Shown here piece by piece: positions 50,127 to 59,875 of a stretch of DNA of 64,000 nt (position 1 is the stretch's first letter; each line of letters starts with the position of its first letter). Both the position numbers and the translations under genes were made by a program. Under the pieces are notes generated by a model. It made no database searches and was not told the origin of the DNA. It worked only from the letters and a program-made list of their open reading frames with translations. Origin of the DNA: Bacillota bacterium (GTDB lineage Bacteria; Bacillota; Clostridia; Oscillospirales; Oscillospiraceae); assembly GCA_021768085.1 (NCBI GenBank), contig JAETOJ010000011.1, positions 1-64,000 on the forward strand, given 5' to 3'.

Positions 50127-51686
50127 TCAGGCGCGGGCCGCGGGGGAGGGTCGATGCTGTCCGGCCATCCGGACGCCGGCCAGCAGCAAGGACACCGTAA
50201 ACCAGAAGATCAGCATGACCCGCGGGTAGGTAAACAGATAGTCCGCCATGCCACCCACCAGGCTGCCCAGCATTCCGGCGGCGACGCCAATGATGATGAG
50301 TCGGGCTTGCGGGGGACAGCTGGGCAGGGCGGCGGCCTTGGCCCCCCGCTTGATTGCGTTGTAGGAGGCCAGGACGAAGGTGACCATGCCCAGCAGGCCG
50401 TGCTCCAGCCAGAGCTGGAGGTACATATTGTGGGCGTGGGTGAAGTTACCCCGGGAGCCGTGGAAGGAGCCAAATTCCCAGACCGCGCCCCGGGCCGCGT
50501 CTCCGCCCAGGCCCGCCCCGGTGATGGGACTGCGCCGCAGCACGTCGATGGCGGCCTCCCACAGGTAGATGCGGCTGGTGGCGGAGGTGTCGCTGCCGCT
50601 GTTGAAAATCGTCAGGATCCGATTGAGCACATGGCTGGGCAGGAGGGGGATGCAGGCCAGCCCCACCCCCAGAAAGAGGGGCAGCAGCTTCCGGTTCCAC
50701 AGGAATACAAAGACCACAGCGGCCACCGCGAAGGCCACCCAGCTGGCCCGGGAGTAGGTCATGATCAGGGCCAGGGAGCCCAGGGCGGCACTGACCAGCC
50801 CCACCAGCTTCCACCAGGGGGAGCGGGCCCCCAGCAGGAGCCCCACGGCCACGGGGATAAGGAATACCAGCACCTCGGCGAAGGCGTTGGGGTTCTCATA
50901 GGCGGAGTAGATCCGGCTGGGCAGGTCGGAGTTCAGGGACACGTCCACGAAGGCCCGGCTGACCTCCAGGCCGCCCACCCGCTGGAGGATGCCCTCCACC
51001 GAGGCGACGGCCATGCCCAGACAGCCGAAGCCCGCCAGACGAACCAGCTGATCCTCCGTCTCCACCGTGGCCGTCACCACCAGCACGCACAGGATGCAGG
51101 TGACGTGGTAGAACAGATACCGGGCGGAGAGGGCGGGGAACAGGGACAGCGGCCAGGACAGGCACACCGCCACGAAGAAGCACACGATATATGGCCCCAC
51201 CGGTCCCACGTCCAGCCGGAGGCTCCGCCGGCGCATCCCGCCTGCCAGGGTGAGCAGGGCGGCCAAGATATAGGCCATCAGGGCATAGGCGTTGTTCCAC
51301 TGCTCATAGGGGATGATCATGATGGCCAGCATGAGCCAGCCAGTGGCGGCGGGAACCTGCTCTCCCAGGCCGAACACCAGGCGGGCGGCAAAGCTGTCGT
51401 CCCACACCGGGCGGAGCTTTTGATAGAGCCAGTGGAGCAGGGCGGCGGGCAGGTTGATCAGCAGGTTCAGCCCCCGGCACAGCCAGCTATCCGGCCAGGA
51501 GCGGGGGAGCACGCCCTCCTTCTCAAAGAAGAAATGGGCCAGGGTGCTGCCGTGCCACCAGCGTTTCCACCAGGCGGCGATGGCCCGGAAGCCCCGGGCC
51601 AGCAGGCTTTTGTCGTACAGCCCCCGCAGTGCGCTCCACAGCAGAACGAAGAACTGGCAGACTGCGCTGCCTTGGATCAGGTGCAT
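50127..51686 (-). CDS. O-antigen ligase/polymerase-like membrane protein
   Basis: A 519-residue protein with about 10-12 hydrophobic helices, a large charged N-terminal portion with two or three helices, and a Wzy/WaaL-type periplasmic loop (~350-420) followed by GAGLGGDAARGAVWEFGSFHGSRGNFTHAHNMYLQLWLEHGLLGMVTFV. The H-x-H-N motif (HAHNMYL) is the conserved active-loop signature of the family. Likely polymerises or ligates a lipid-linked polysaccharide. It starts 4 nt after the glycosyltransferase stop. Confidence 0.9.
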   Translation of the reverse strand: MHLIQGSAVCQFFVLLWSALRGLYDKSLLARGFRAIAAWWKRWWHGSTLAHFFFEKEGVLPRSWPDSWLCRGLNLLINLPAALLHWLYQKLRPVWDDSFAARLVFGLGEQVPAATGWLMLAIMIIPYEQWNNAYALMAYILAALLTLAGGMRRRSLRLDVGPVGPYIVCFFVAVCLSWPLSLFPALSARYLFYHVTCILCVLVVTATVETEDQLVRLAGFGCLGMAVASVEGILQRVGGLEVSRAFVDVSLNSDLPSRIYSAYENPNAFAEVLVFLIPVAVGLLLGARSPWWKLVGLVSAALGSLALIMTYSRASWVAFAVAAVVFVFLWNRKLLPLFLGVGLACIPLLPSHVLNRILTIFNSGSDTSATSRIYLWEAAIDVLRRSPITGAGLGGDAARGAVWEFGSFHGSRGNFTHAHNMYLQLWLEHGLLGMVTFVLASYNAIKRGAKAAALPSCPPQARLIIIGVAAGMLGSLVGGMADYLFTYPRVMLIFWFTVSLLLAGVRMAGQHRPSPAARA

Positions 51687-51690
51687 GGAA

Positions 51691-52716
51691 TCACTTCCCT
51701 CGGTTTTTGATTCGGTAGAGCAGGGCCAGCAGGGTGAAGTGCCTGCTCAGCAGCAGCTTTGCCACCAGCCCTTTGTTGCCCGCCAGACCCCGAGGCTGTA
51801 GGCGTTCCATGGCCCCGGCCATCTCCGGATCGGCGCACAGCCCCTTGAGGTAGGCGGTCTTTTCCCCCATGGATTTGGAGTTGCCGGGGGCGAACTCGTT
51901 GCCCACGGCGATGAGCAGTCCCGCCCAGCAGGTGTTGTCCTCCCAGCCCGGGCACAGGCCGTCCAGCCCGTACCGCTGGGCCAGCGCCCGCTTACGCTCC
52001 AGGAACCGCTGGAATTCCTCCCGATAGCGGGGCAGATAGCGGCGGGTTACTGAGGCGGGGTTTTGCAGATAGAGGTAGAGGGGCTTGTCCACCATAGCCA
52101 GCTTTTGGGCGTGGAGGAAGTATTCCATCAAAAACAGCTCATCCTCCAGATAGGCTCCCTCGAATTCGATGTGGTTGCACCGGATGATCTCTCGGCGGAA
52201 CAGAAAGCGGAAGATAAAGCCGTTGAGCACCCCCTGGCCGAAATCCAACCGCTGGCCCAGCAGAGGCTTGACGATGCCCTCCCGCAGCTCCGACGGGCCG
52301 TATACCCCGGCGGGGAGCACACCGGCGCAGTCCTCTGTCCGCCCGTCGGGCCAGAGGAGGCAATGTCCGCATCCAGCGGTGTCGGCCTCAGCTTGGGTGA
52401 GCGCGGCGTACAGCGTTTCCAGCAGTTCGGGCTGGAAGGAGTCGTCCGCGTCGCAGAAGGCGATGTATTCCCCCTGGGCGGCGGCGATGCCGTCGTTGCG
52501 GGCGCGGCTTACCCCGCCGTTGGCCTTGTGGATGACCCGCACCCGGCCGTCCTCCCGGGCCGCCTGATCGCACAGGGCGCCGCTGCCGTCGGAGGAGCCG
52601 TCGTCCACCAGGATGAGCTCCAGATCCCGGAAGGTTTGGCCCAGTACGGAGCTGACGCAGGTGTGCAGGAAGGACTCCGCCTGATAGACAGGCACGATCA
52701 CTGAAATGACGGGCAT
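51691..52716 (-). CDS. Family 2 glycosyltransferase
   Basis: A 341-residue GT-A glycosyltransferase: PVISVIVPVYQAESFLHTCVSSVLGQTFRDLELILVDDGSSDGSG, VIHKANGGVSRARNDGIAAAQGEYIAFCDADDSFQPE (DxD) at ~70-100, then FEGAYLEDELFLMEYFLHAQKL. The sugar donor cannot be inferred. Together with the ligase-like gene it suggests synthesis of a surface polysaccharide. First gene of the unit behind the promoter at 52750. Confidence 0.93.
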   Translation of the reverse strand: MPVISVIVPVYQAESFLHTCVSSVLGQTFRDLELILVDDGSSDGSGALCDQAAREDGRVRVIHKANGGVSRARNDGIAAAQGEYIAFCDADDSFQPELLETLYAALTQAEADTAGCGHCLLWPDGRTEDCAGVLPAGVYGPSELREGIVKPLLGQRLDFGQGVLNGFIFRFLFRREIIRCNHIEFEGAYLEDELFLMEYFLHAQKLAMVDKPLYLYLQNPASVTRRYLPRYREEFQRFLERKRALAQRYGLDGLCPGWEDNTCWAGLLIAVGNEFAPGNSKSMGEKTAYLKGLCADPEMAGAMERLQPRGLAGNKGLVAKLLLSRHFTLLALLYRIKNRGK

Positions 52717-52749
52717 TTGTCCGCCTCCTTTTTTGCACAGGCTTTTAGT

Positions 52750-52778
52750 ATTATATAGCGTCCGCCTCTTTAGCGCAA
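52750..52778 (-). promoter_or_regulatory. Promoter of the glycosyltransferase operon
   Basis: On the minus strand TTGCGC and TATAAT are 17 bp apart, ~30 nt upstream of the glycosyltransferase ATG. Confidence 0.85.
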
Positions 52779-52806
52779 GAGCCTATTTGTTAAGAAATCC
52801 AAAAGA

Positions 52807-52838
52807 AACCGCCGGACGGTGTTTGCTGTCCGGCGGTT
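52807..52838 (-). terminator. Terminator after the sigma-54 activator gene
   Basis: An 11-bp stem, AACCGCCGGAC / GTCCGGCGGTT, with a 10-nt loop. On the minus strand it is followed by TCTTTTGG. It separates the mgtC-activator unit from the glycosyltransferase promoter. Confidence 0.82.
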
Positions 52839-52895
52839 GTTCAGCGTGCGGGGGAACGAGAAAACGGATGGCCGGGGAATTGACGGCCGGTGAAA

Positions 52896-54296
<1,401 letters not shown>

Positions 54297-54315
54297 GGGA
54301 ATACCCCCTCCCGCC

Positions 54316-54996
54316 CTACCAGCGCAGGGACTTGATGTAGGGCTCCGCCATCAGCGGGGCCAGCAGCCTGCCCAATTCCCCCGCAGGGCAGGGCAGGCGG
54401 TCGAAGTGGAGGGTGGCGGACACGCCGTCCTCCTTCCGCTCGTACTTGCAGCCGGAGGGCTTCAGTCCCAGCCCCTCCAGGGTCTGCTGGAGGTGCTCCA
54501 GAGCGTCCGGCTCGCCGCTGAGCTGGACGGAAACGACCGCCGCCACGTGGCCCACCAGCACGTGATCCCGGTGGAGGATGGCCTGCACCACCACGATGAA
54601 GCCGGTACCGAACAGGCTGATCAGGTACATACCCGCGCCCAGGGTCATGCCGATGCCCACCGTGGCCCACAGACCCGCGGCGGTTGTCAGGCCGGTGACC
54701 ACCCGGTTGCGGGCGAAGATGGTGCCCGCGCCTAAAAAGCCGATGGCGGTGACCAGTCCGGCAGCGATCCGGCTGGGATCCAGCTTCATGGTGTCATAGC
54801 TGTGGGCGGCGGCGAACTCCAGCATATCATAAAAGCCGTATTTGGACACCAGCATCATCATGCAGGAGGCGAAGCACACGATCAGGTGGGTGCGAACCCC
54901 GGCCTCCTTGAGGCGGATCTCCCGCTCCAGGCCGATGGCGCCGCCGCAGACGGCGGCCAAGGCCAGCCGCAGCAGATATTCCATGATATCAGGCAT
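54316..54996 (-). CDS. MgtC family membrane protein
   Basis: A 226-residue MgtC/SapB-type protein. N-terminal membrane domain with ~4-5 helices and the conserved [42 protein letters not shown] and [45 protein letters not shown]; a soluble ACT-like C-terminal domain follows. The ATG (MPDIMEY) follows GGGGGGAGCGCC; the track's 30-residue extension is inside the promoter. The role in Mg homeostasis or regulation is family knowledge, not shown here. Confidence 0.92.
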   Translation of the reverse strand: MPDIMEYLLRLALAAVCGGAIGLEREIRLKEAGVRTHLIVCFASCMMMLVSKYGFYDMLEFAAAHSYDTMKLDPSRIAAGLVTAIGFLGAGTIFARNRVVTGLTTAAGLWATVGIGMTLGAGMYLISLFGTGFIVVVQAILHRDHVLVGHVAAVVSVQLSGEPDALEHLQQTLEGLGLKPSGCKYERKEDGVSATLHFDRLPCPAGELGRLLAPLMAEPYIKSLRW

Positions 54997-55029
54997 GGCG
55001 CTCCCCCCAAATCGTCTAAAGATATACTT

Positions 55030-55059
55030 ATTATACGGCGAGGACAGGCGGATTGTCAA
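55030..55059 (-). promoter_or_regulatory. Promoter of mgtC and the sigma-54 activator gene
   Basis: On the minus strand TTGACA and TATAAT match the consensus with an 18-bp spacer, ~25 nt upstream of the mgtC ATG. Confidence 0.88.
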
Positions 55060-55103
55060 CAAAAGCCCGGAAAACAGTTGGGACAATCGCCCGGAAAGAA
55101 CAG

Positions 55104-55134
55104 AAAAGCGTCCCAGGCTCCGCCTGGGACGCTT
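55104..55134 (-). terminator. Terminator of the DUF4234-DUF2752 unit
   Basis: A 13-bp stem, AAGCGTCCCAGGC TCC GCCTGGGACGCTT. Its base overlaps the DUF2752 stop codon, and on the minus strand it is followed by TTTCTG. Confidence 0.8.
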
Positions 55135-55519
55135 AATGGGTTAACGGCAGATTGCGAATCACGCCCCAGGCAATCAGCAGGGCGACCAGCGCCCAGCACA
55201 GGGCGTTTTCCCAGCGGGGGCCGGCCAGCCGTCCCTCCCGGACATACCGGAGGGTCATGCGGACGGCCAGCAGCCCCAGGACGGGAAGCAGGATCAGCAG
55301 CACCGGGTTGGCCTCCCACGCCGCCTCCCAATCCCCTCGGAGGAGGGCGAGGCACATCCGGGTCACCCCACAGCCGGGGCACAGCAGGGCGGTGACCGCC
55401 CGGATGGGGCAGGGAAGGGCCAGGCCGGTGAACCGCACCCAGAGGGCATAGGCCAGCCCCGCCGCCAGCAGCGCGGCACCGCCCCCCAGCACCCGACGCA
55501 GGCGGCAGGCGCGATCCAT
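55133..55519 (-). CDS. DUF2752 membrane protein
   Basis: A 128-residue protein with three hydrophobic helices and the family hallmark CPIRAVTALLCPGCGVTRMCLALLRGDWEAAWEANPVLL. The CPGCGxTR motif is diagnostic of DUF2752. The function is unknown. It overlaps the DUF4234 stop by one base and so is co-translated. Confidence 0.92.
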   Translation of the reverse strand: MDRACRLRRVLGGGAALLAAGLAYALWVRFTGLALPCPIRAVTALLCPGCGVTRMCLALLRGDWEAAWEANPVLLILLPVLGLLAVRMTLRYVREGRLAGPRWENALCWALVALLIAWGVIRNLPLTH

Positions 55520-55866
55520 CAGACGTTGGGGGAGTAGTTGTTCAGCTCACTTTGGACGATAGCCAGGGTGACGATGGACAGGCCGAACAGGTTCAGCAGG
55601 AGAAACAGGATGGAGAAGGAGCCGGGCACCACGCCGTTCCTGGCCCGGGAAGCGTCCAGCTTGTCGCCCATCTTCCAGCCCCAGTAGATGTTGTAGATGC
55701 CGCAGGTGACAATGGTGAGCAGCAGGCACATTCCGCCGCCAGGGCCGGGGTCTTCCGTCACCGCGTCCACCTCGTTGACGGCACAGACATACCAATACAG
55801 CATATAGATCCCGCAGGTGACAATGGACAGGATGACGCACATGGGGACGCTGCGTTTGATGATCAT
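55519..55866 (-). CDS. DUF4234 membrane protein
   Basis: A 115-residue membrane protein with a duplicated motif: CVILSIVTCGIYMLYWYVCAVNE and CLLLTIVTCGIYNIYWGWKMGDKLD (DUF4234 pattern T-C-G-I-Y-x-I-Y-W), followed by a third hydrophobic segment. ATG (MIIKRSVPM) after AAAGGAGTGAGCTGT; the track's upstream start is rejected. Paired with DUF2752, a frequent partner in Firmicutes. The function is unknown. Confidence 0.9.
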   Translation of the reverse strand: MIIKRSVPMCVILSIVTCGIYMLYWYVCAVNEVDAVTEDPGPGGGMCLLLTIVTCGIYNIYWGWKMGDKLDASRARNGVVPGSFSILFLLLNLFGLSIVTLAIVQSELNNYSPNV

Positions 55867-55891
55867 ACAGCTCACTCCTTTCTTTGGAAAG

Positions 55892-55921
55892 AGCATACCA
55901 CAGTTCAGAGGGATCTGTCCA
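55892..55921 (-). promoter_or_regulatory. Probable promoter of the DUF4234-DUF2752 unit
   Basis: On the minus strand TGGACA and TATGCT are separated by 18 bp, ~26 nt before the ATG. The match is moderate. Confidence 0.6.
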
Positions 55922-55967
55922 CAGCCCGAGCGGTTTTTTCAGGAAATCTTAATAGAGATGAAAAGAA

Positions 55968-56849
55968 TTATAAGGGCTTTACAGTGAGGGAAAGAGTGCG
56001 CGCCTCCCCGGGTAGGAGGATAATGCAGTGGGGTTTGTCCTCAAATCGGCCGCTCTCATTGTCCCAGGCGGCACAGCCGTGCCAGGGCTCCAGGCAGAGG
56101 TAGGGGGCGTCGGTCCCGGCCATGGTCCAGAAGGCGATCATGGGGAAGTCCCCGAACTCCATGCGCACGCCCCGGCCAGTGTCCTTGTGGATGAGGCGCA
56201 CCCCGGTGGAGCGCAGCCCGTCGAAGATCAGGGTGTCCAGCCGGTCAAAGGGCTCGTGGCTCAGAGGGATAGTGTCCGTGCCGCGGAGGAGGGGGATGCC
56301 CGGGCCGAGGGCCAGAAGTCCTTGGTTGGTGAGGGGGAGGGAGTCGGAATCCTCCGTCTGATCGAACACCAGCCGGTAGTCCTCAAACTGCTCGCCGGGG
56401 TACAGGGGGCAGTTGAAGGCGGTGTGGGCGCCGATGCAGAAGGGTAGGGGGGCCTCTCCGGGGTTGGAGACAGTGAAGGAGGTGGAGAAGCCGTTCACCA
56501 GCAACTGGTGCCGCACCCGCAGCAGGAAGGGGAAGGGGTAGCGGGCCAAGGTGTCTGGGCTGTCCCGCAGTTCCAGCACGGCGAAGTCCTCCCCTTGTTC
56601 CGCCAGGGTGAATTCACTCCCCCGGGCAAAGCCGTGGCGGTTCATCTCATAGGTCTGGCCGCCGATGTCCACCTGACCGTTTTTCAGGCTGCCCACGATG
56701 GGGAACAGAATAGGGTTCCGGCCTGTCCAGTAGGCCGGATCGCCCCCCCAGATGTACTCCGTGCCGGCCCCGTCCCGGAAGGAGACCAGCTCGCCACCCT
56801 TGGTGTCCACAGCGGCGGTAAAGGGGCCCTTTTGAAGTGTAATCTGCAT
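55968..56849 (-). CDS. Aldose 1-epimerase family protein
   Basis: A 293-residue galactose-mutarotase-like beta-sandwich: EYIWGGDPAYWTGRNPILFPIVGSLKNG near the N-terminus, NRHGFARGSEFTLAEQG with the conserved His, FCIGAHTAFNCPL (second His), and a C-terminal CLEPWHGCAAWDN. Sequence is nearer to the YeaD/LacX-like sub-branch than to classical GalM. The sugar substrate is unknown. It lies alone on the minus strand behind its own promoter. Confidence 0.88.
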   Translation of the reverse strand: MQITLQKGPFTAAVDTKGGELVSFRDGAGTEYIWGGDPAYWTGRNPILFPIVGSLKNGQVDIGGQTYEMNRHGFARGSEFTLAEQGEDFAVLELRDSPDTLARYPFPFLLRVRHQLLVNGFSTSFTVSNPGEAPLPFCIGAHTAFNCPLYPGEQFEDYRLVFDQTEDSDSLPLTNQGLLALGPGIPLLRGTDTIPLSHEPFDRLDTLIFDGLRSTGVRLIHKDTGRGVRMEFGDFPMIAFWTMAGTDAPYLCLEPWHGCAAWDNESGRFEDKPHCIILLPGEARTLSLTVKPL

Positions 56850-56874
56850 GACAATCCCTCCTCTATTTTAAAAT

Positions 56875-56903
56875 AGTATACCATAATTTGCCGGAGAGAG
56901 CAA
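56875..56903 (-). promoter_or_regulatory. Promoter of the aldose-epimerase gene
   Basis: On the minus strand TTGCTC and TATACT are 17 bp apart; the leader contains a CTATTTTAAAATAG palindrome just before the GGAGGG ribosome binding site. Confidence 0.78.
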
Positions 56904-56928
56904 GCAGAGAAAGTGTATGTTTTCCCCC

Positions 56929-56957
56929 TTGACAAAAGCCCAGTACCGTGATAGGAT
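56929..56957 (+). promoter_or_regulatory. Promoter of csoR-copA
   Basis: TTGACA and TAGGAT are separated by 17 bp, with GTGATAGGAT as an extended -10. The CsoR operator begins 5 nt downstream of the -10, so repressor binding would block initiation. Confidence 0.88.
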
Positions 56958-56962
56958 AACAC

Positions 56963-56979
56963 TACCCCCCAGGGGGGTA
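56963..56979 (+). promoter_or_regulatory. CsoR operator
   Basis: TACCCCCCAGGGGGGTA is a perfect 17-bp palindrome with an A at the centre. It matches the G-tract/C-tract operator architecture bound by CsoR tetramers and lies over the transcription start of csoR-copA, implying copper-relieved autorepression. Confidence 0.88.
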
Positions 56980-57002
56980 TTCCTATTGAGGAGGGACAAC
57001 CC

Positions 57003-57263
57003 ATGATGGCCGATCAAAAGACGGTGCTACGGCTGTTGAAAACTGCCCGGGGACAAATCGACGGCATCATCAAGATGGTAGAGGAGGATCGCTACTGCAT
57101 GGACATCTCCCAGCAGGTGACCGCCGCCGACGCCATGCTCCGCCGGGCCAACCGGGAGATCCTCACCGCCCACCTGAAGCACTGCGTGGAGCACGCTGGC
57201 AGCGACACGGAGCGGGCGGAGAAGATCGATGAATTGGTAAAGGCGCTGGAGAAGATACTATGA
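57003..57263 (+). CDS. csoR: CsoR-type copper-sensing repressor
   Basis: An 86-residue DUF156 all-helical repressor. The Cu(I)-binding C-H-C set is visible as RYCMDIS (Cys~32) and LTAHLKHCVEHA (His~57, Cys~61). The Cys/His register fits CsoR rather than formaldehyde-sensing FrmR. The N-terminal helix RLLKTARGQIDGIIKMVEED is typical. Ribosome binding site GAGGAGGGACAACCC. It represses its own promoter and copA, 31 nt downstream. Confidence 0.93.
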   Translation: MMADQKTVLRLLKTARGQIDGIIKMVEEDRYCMDISQQVTAADAMLRRANREILTAHLKHCVEHAGSDTERAEKIDELVKALEKIL

Positions 57264-57294
57264 AAAAGCCTGTTTTAAGCGAGGTGAACCGGGC

Positions 57295-59835
57295 ATGAAG
57301 CAAAAATTCAACGTCACCGGCATGACCTGCTCCGCCTGCTCCGCCCATGTGGACAAGGCGGTGCGGAAGCTGGACGGGGTGTGCGAGGTGAACGTCAACC
57401 TGCTGGGCGGCTCCATGACGGTGGACTGGGACGGGGTACTGACCCCGGATCAGATTGTGTCCGCCGTGGAAAAGGCGGGGTACGGTGCGTCCCTGCCCGC
57501 CGCCCCGGGGGAGGGGGCGGCCCAGGCCTCGGCCAAGCCCGCCACGGATGCCATGGAGGATGATTTGAAAAACATGAGGGCGCGGCTGATCTCCTCCTTT
57601 GTGTTCCTCATACCCCTGTTTTACCTGTCCATGGGGCACATGATGGGCTGGCCCATCCCCCACTTTTTCCACGGAACGGAAAACGCTATGATCTACGCCC
57701 TGACGCTCTTTCTGCTCACCGTGCCCATCCTGGTGATCAACCAGAAATACTACCGGGTGGGGTTCAAAACCCTGTTCCACCTGTCCCCCAATATGGACTC
57801 CCTCATCGCCGTGGGCTCCGCCGCGGCCGTGGTGTACGGCGTTGCGGCGCTGTACTGCATCGGCTGGGGGCTGGGCCACGGGGACATGGATCTGGTGGAG
57901 CACTATTCCATGGATCTGTATTTCGAGTCCGCCGGGATGATCCTGACCCTGATCACTCTGGGCAAATATCTGGAGACCCGCTCCAAGGGCAAGACGGGCC
58001 AGGCCATCGCCCGGCTGATGGATCTCACCCCCAAGACCGCCACCGTGCTCCGGGACGGCGGGGAGGTAGAGGTACCTGTGGAGCAGGTGCAGGCGGGGGA
58101 TCTGGTGCTGGTGCGGCCCGGCGGCTCCGTGCCGGTGGACGGCGTGGTGGTGGAGGGGGCGTCCAGTGTGGACGAGTCCGCCCTCACCGGCGAGTCCATC
58201 CCGGTGGACAAGGGCCCCGGCGATACGGTGATCTCCGCGTCCCTCAACAAATCCGGGGTGCTCACCCTCCGGGCCACCCGGGTGGGGCAGGACACCACCT
58301 TGGCCCAGATGATCCGGCTGGTGGACGAGGCGGCCTCCTCCAAGGCTCCCATCGCCAAGCTGGCGGACAGGGTGGCGGGGGTGTTCGTCCCGGTGGTGAT
58401 GGCCATCGCGCTGATCACCGCTGTGGTGTGGATGATCGCCACCGGATCCATTGAGCGGGCCCTCACCTCCGGCGTGGCGGTGCTGGTGATCTCCTGCCCC
58501 TGCGCCCTGGGCCTTGCCACCCCGGTGGCCATCATGGTGGGCACCGGCAAGGGGGCGGAGTACGGCATCCTGGTAAAGTCTGCGGAGGGACTGGAGCACC
58601 TGCGTTCCGTCACCACGGTGGTGCTGGACAAGACGGGCACCGTCACCGAGGGCAAGCCCCGGGTCACCGACGTATATCCCCTGGGACAAACCACGGCAGA
58701 GGAGCTTTTGTGCGTGGCGGCTTCCTTGGAAAAGCCCTCCGAGCACCCTCTGGGCGGGGCCGTGGTGGAGGAGGCGGAGCGCCGCTCCATCCCCCTGGCC
58801 CCGGTGACGGGCTTTGAGGCCGTCCACGGCAAGGGAGTGCGGGGGAGCATCCAGGGCGCGTCCTATCTGGCGGGCAACGCCGCCATGCTGGCGGATGCCA
58901 AGGTGGAGCTGGGCCAGGACGCCATGATCGCCGACGGGCTGGCGGGGCAGGGCAAGACGCCGCTGTTCTTCGTGGAGGACGGCAAACCCATCGGCATCAT
59001 CGCCGTGGCGGACACGGTGAAGGAGACCAGCCGCGCTGCCATCGAGGGCTTCCAGAGGCTGGGACTGAAGGTGGTAATGCTCACCGGCGACAACAGGCGC
59101 ACCGCCGAGGCCATCGGCAAGGAGCTGGGTCTGACAGACGTTGTGAGCGAGGTGCTCCCCGCCGACAAGGAGCGGCAGATCGCCGCCCTCCAGGCCCAGG
59201 GGGAGAAGGTGGCCATGGTGGGCGACGGCATCAACGACGCCCCGGCCCTGGCCCGGGCGGACGTGGGCCTGGCCATCGGCGCGGGGGCGGATGTGGCCAT
59301 CGAGAGCGCCGACATCGTGTTGATGAAGTCGGATCTGGCGGACGCGGTGACGGCGGTGGAGCTGTCCCGGGCCACCATCCGCAATGTGAAACAGAACCTA
59401 TTCTGGGCGTTTTTCTACAACGCCGTGTGCATTCCAGTGGCGGCGGGGGTGCTGGCCATCTGGGGCGGGCCCCAACTCAGCCCCATGATCGCTGGGGCCG
59501 CCATGAGCTTCAGCTCGGTGTGCGTGGTGAGCAACGCCCTGCGGCTGCGGTTCTTCAAGCCCAGTATTCAGCATAAAGCAGAAGTCAAAACCGGCGGAGC
59601 ACCCGCCGCTGAATTGAAAGGAGAACAAAAAGCTATGGAAAAGAAAGTCGTCATTGAGGGCATGATGTGCCAGAACTGCCGCGCCCACGTGGACAAGGCG
59701 CTCAACGGCATCCCCGGCGTGTCCGCCACGGTGGATCTGGACAGCAAGACCGCCGTCGTCACGGGGGACGTGACCGACGAGGCCATCCGGGCCGCCGTGG
59801 AGGAGGCCGGGTACAAGGTGGTGTCCATCCAGTAA
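57295..59835 (+). CDS. copA: Cu(I)-exporting P1B ATPase CopA with fused C-terminal CopZ domain
   Basis: An 846-residue copper ATPase. N-terminal heavy-metal-associated domain (residues ~1-68, GMTCSACSAHVDKAV), eight transmembrane helices, TGES in the actuator domain, the metal-transport motif ISCPCALGLATP (~397-408), phosphorylation site LDKTGTVTEG (~443) and GDGINDAPALARADVG (~641). After the last helix comes a linker and a second complete HMA domain (~781-846, EGMMCQNCRAHVDKALNG), equivalent to the chaperone CopZ. An internal ribosome binding site and ATG precede that domain. It exports Cu(I) across the cytoplasmic membrane. Confidence 0.95.
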   Translation: MKQKFNVTGMTCSACSAHVDKAVRKLDGVCEVNVNLLGGSMTVDWDGVLTPDQIVSAVEKAGYGASLPAAPGEGAAQASAKPATDAMEDDLKNMRARLISSFVFLIPLFYLSMGHMMGWPIPHFFHGTENAMIYALTLFLLTVPILVINQKYYRVGFKTLFHLSPNMDSLIAVGSAAAVVYGVAALYCIGWGLGHGDMDLVEHYSMDLYFESAGMILTLITLGKYLETRSKGKTGQAIARLMDLTPKTATVLRDGGEVEVPVEQVQAGDLVLVRPGGSVPVDGVVVEGASSVDESALTGESIPVDKGPGDTVISASLNKSGVLTLRATRVGQDTTLAQMIRLVDEAASSKAPIAKLADRVAGVFVPVVMAIALITAVVWMIATGSIERALTSGVAVLVISCPCALGLATPVAIMVGTGKGAEYGILVKSAEGLEHLRSVTTVVLDKTGTVTEGKPRVTDVYPLGQTTAEELLCVAASLEKPSEHPLGGAVVEEAERRSIPLAPVTGFEAVHGKGVRGSIQGASYLAGNAAMLADAKVELGQDAMIADGLAGQGKTPLFFVEDGKPIGIIAVADTVKETSRAAIEGFQRLGLKVVMLTGDNRRTAEAIGKELGLTDVVSEVLPADKERQIAALQAQGEKVAMVGDGINDAPALARADVGLAIGAGADVAIESADIVLMKSDLADAVTAVELSRATIRNVKQNLFWAFFYNAVCIPVAAGVLAIWGGPQLSPMIAGAAMSFSSVCVVSNALRLRFFKPSIQHKAEVKTGGAPAAELKGEQKAMEKKVVIEGMMCQNCRAHVDKALNGIPGVSATVDLDSKTAVVTGDVTDEAIRAAVEEAGYKVVSIQ
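59635..59835 (+). CDS. copZ: Possible separately initiated CopZ copper chaperone (in-frame within copA)
   Basis: The final 66 codons of copA start at an ATG preceded by GAAAGGAGAACAAAAAGCT, an apparent ribosome binding site at 11-nt spacing. Translation from there gives exactly a stand-alone CopZ (MEKKVVIEGMMCQNCRAHVDKAL... GYKVVSIQ). The upstream linker (EVKTGGAPAAELKGEQKA) looks like a former intergenic region read through. Internal initiation is inference; the spacing is longer than ideal. Confidence 0.45.
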   Translation: MEKKVVIEGMMCQNCRAHVDKALNGIPGVSATVDLDSKTAVVTGDVTDEAIRAAVEEAGYKVVSIQ

Positions 59836-59875
59836 AAAGCTCCCTCCCCCGCCTGCGCGGGGGAGGGAGCTTTTT
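59834..59875. terminator. Bidirectional terminator between copA and the 188-aa gene
   Basis: A perfect 19-bp stem, AAAAAGCTCCCTCCCCCGC / GCGGGGGAGGGAGCTTTTT, with a 4-nt loop starts at the copA stop and ends at the first base of the convergent gene's stop codon. It serves both strands. Confidence 0.95.
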
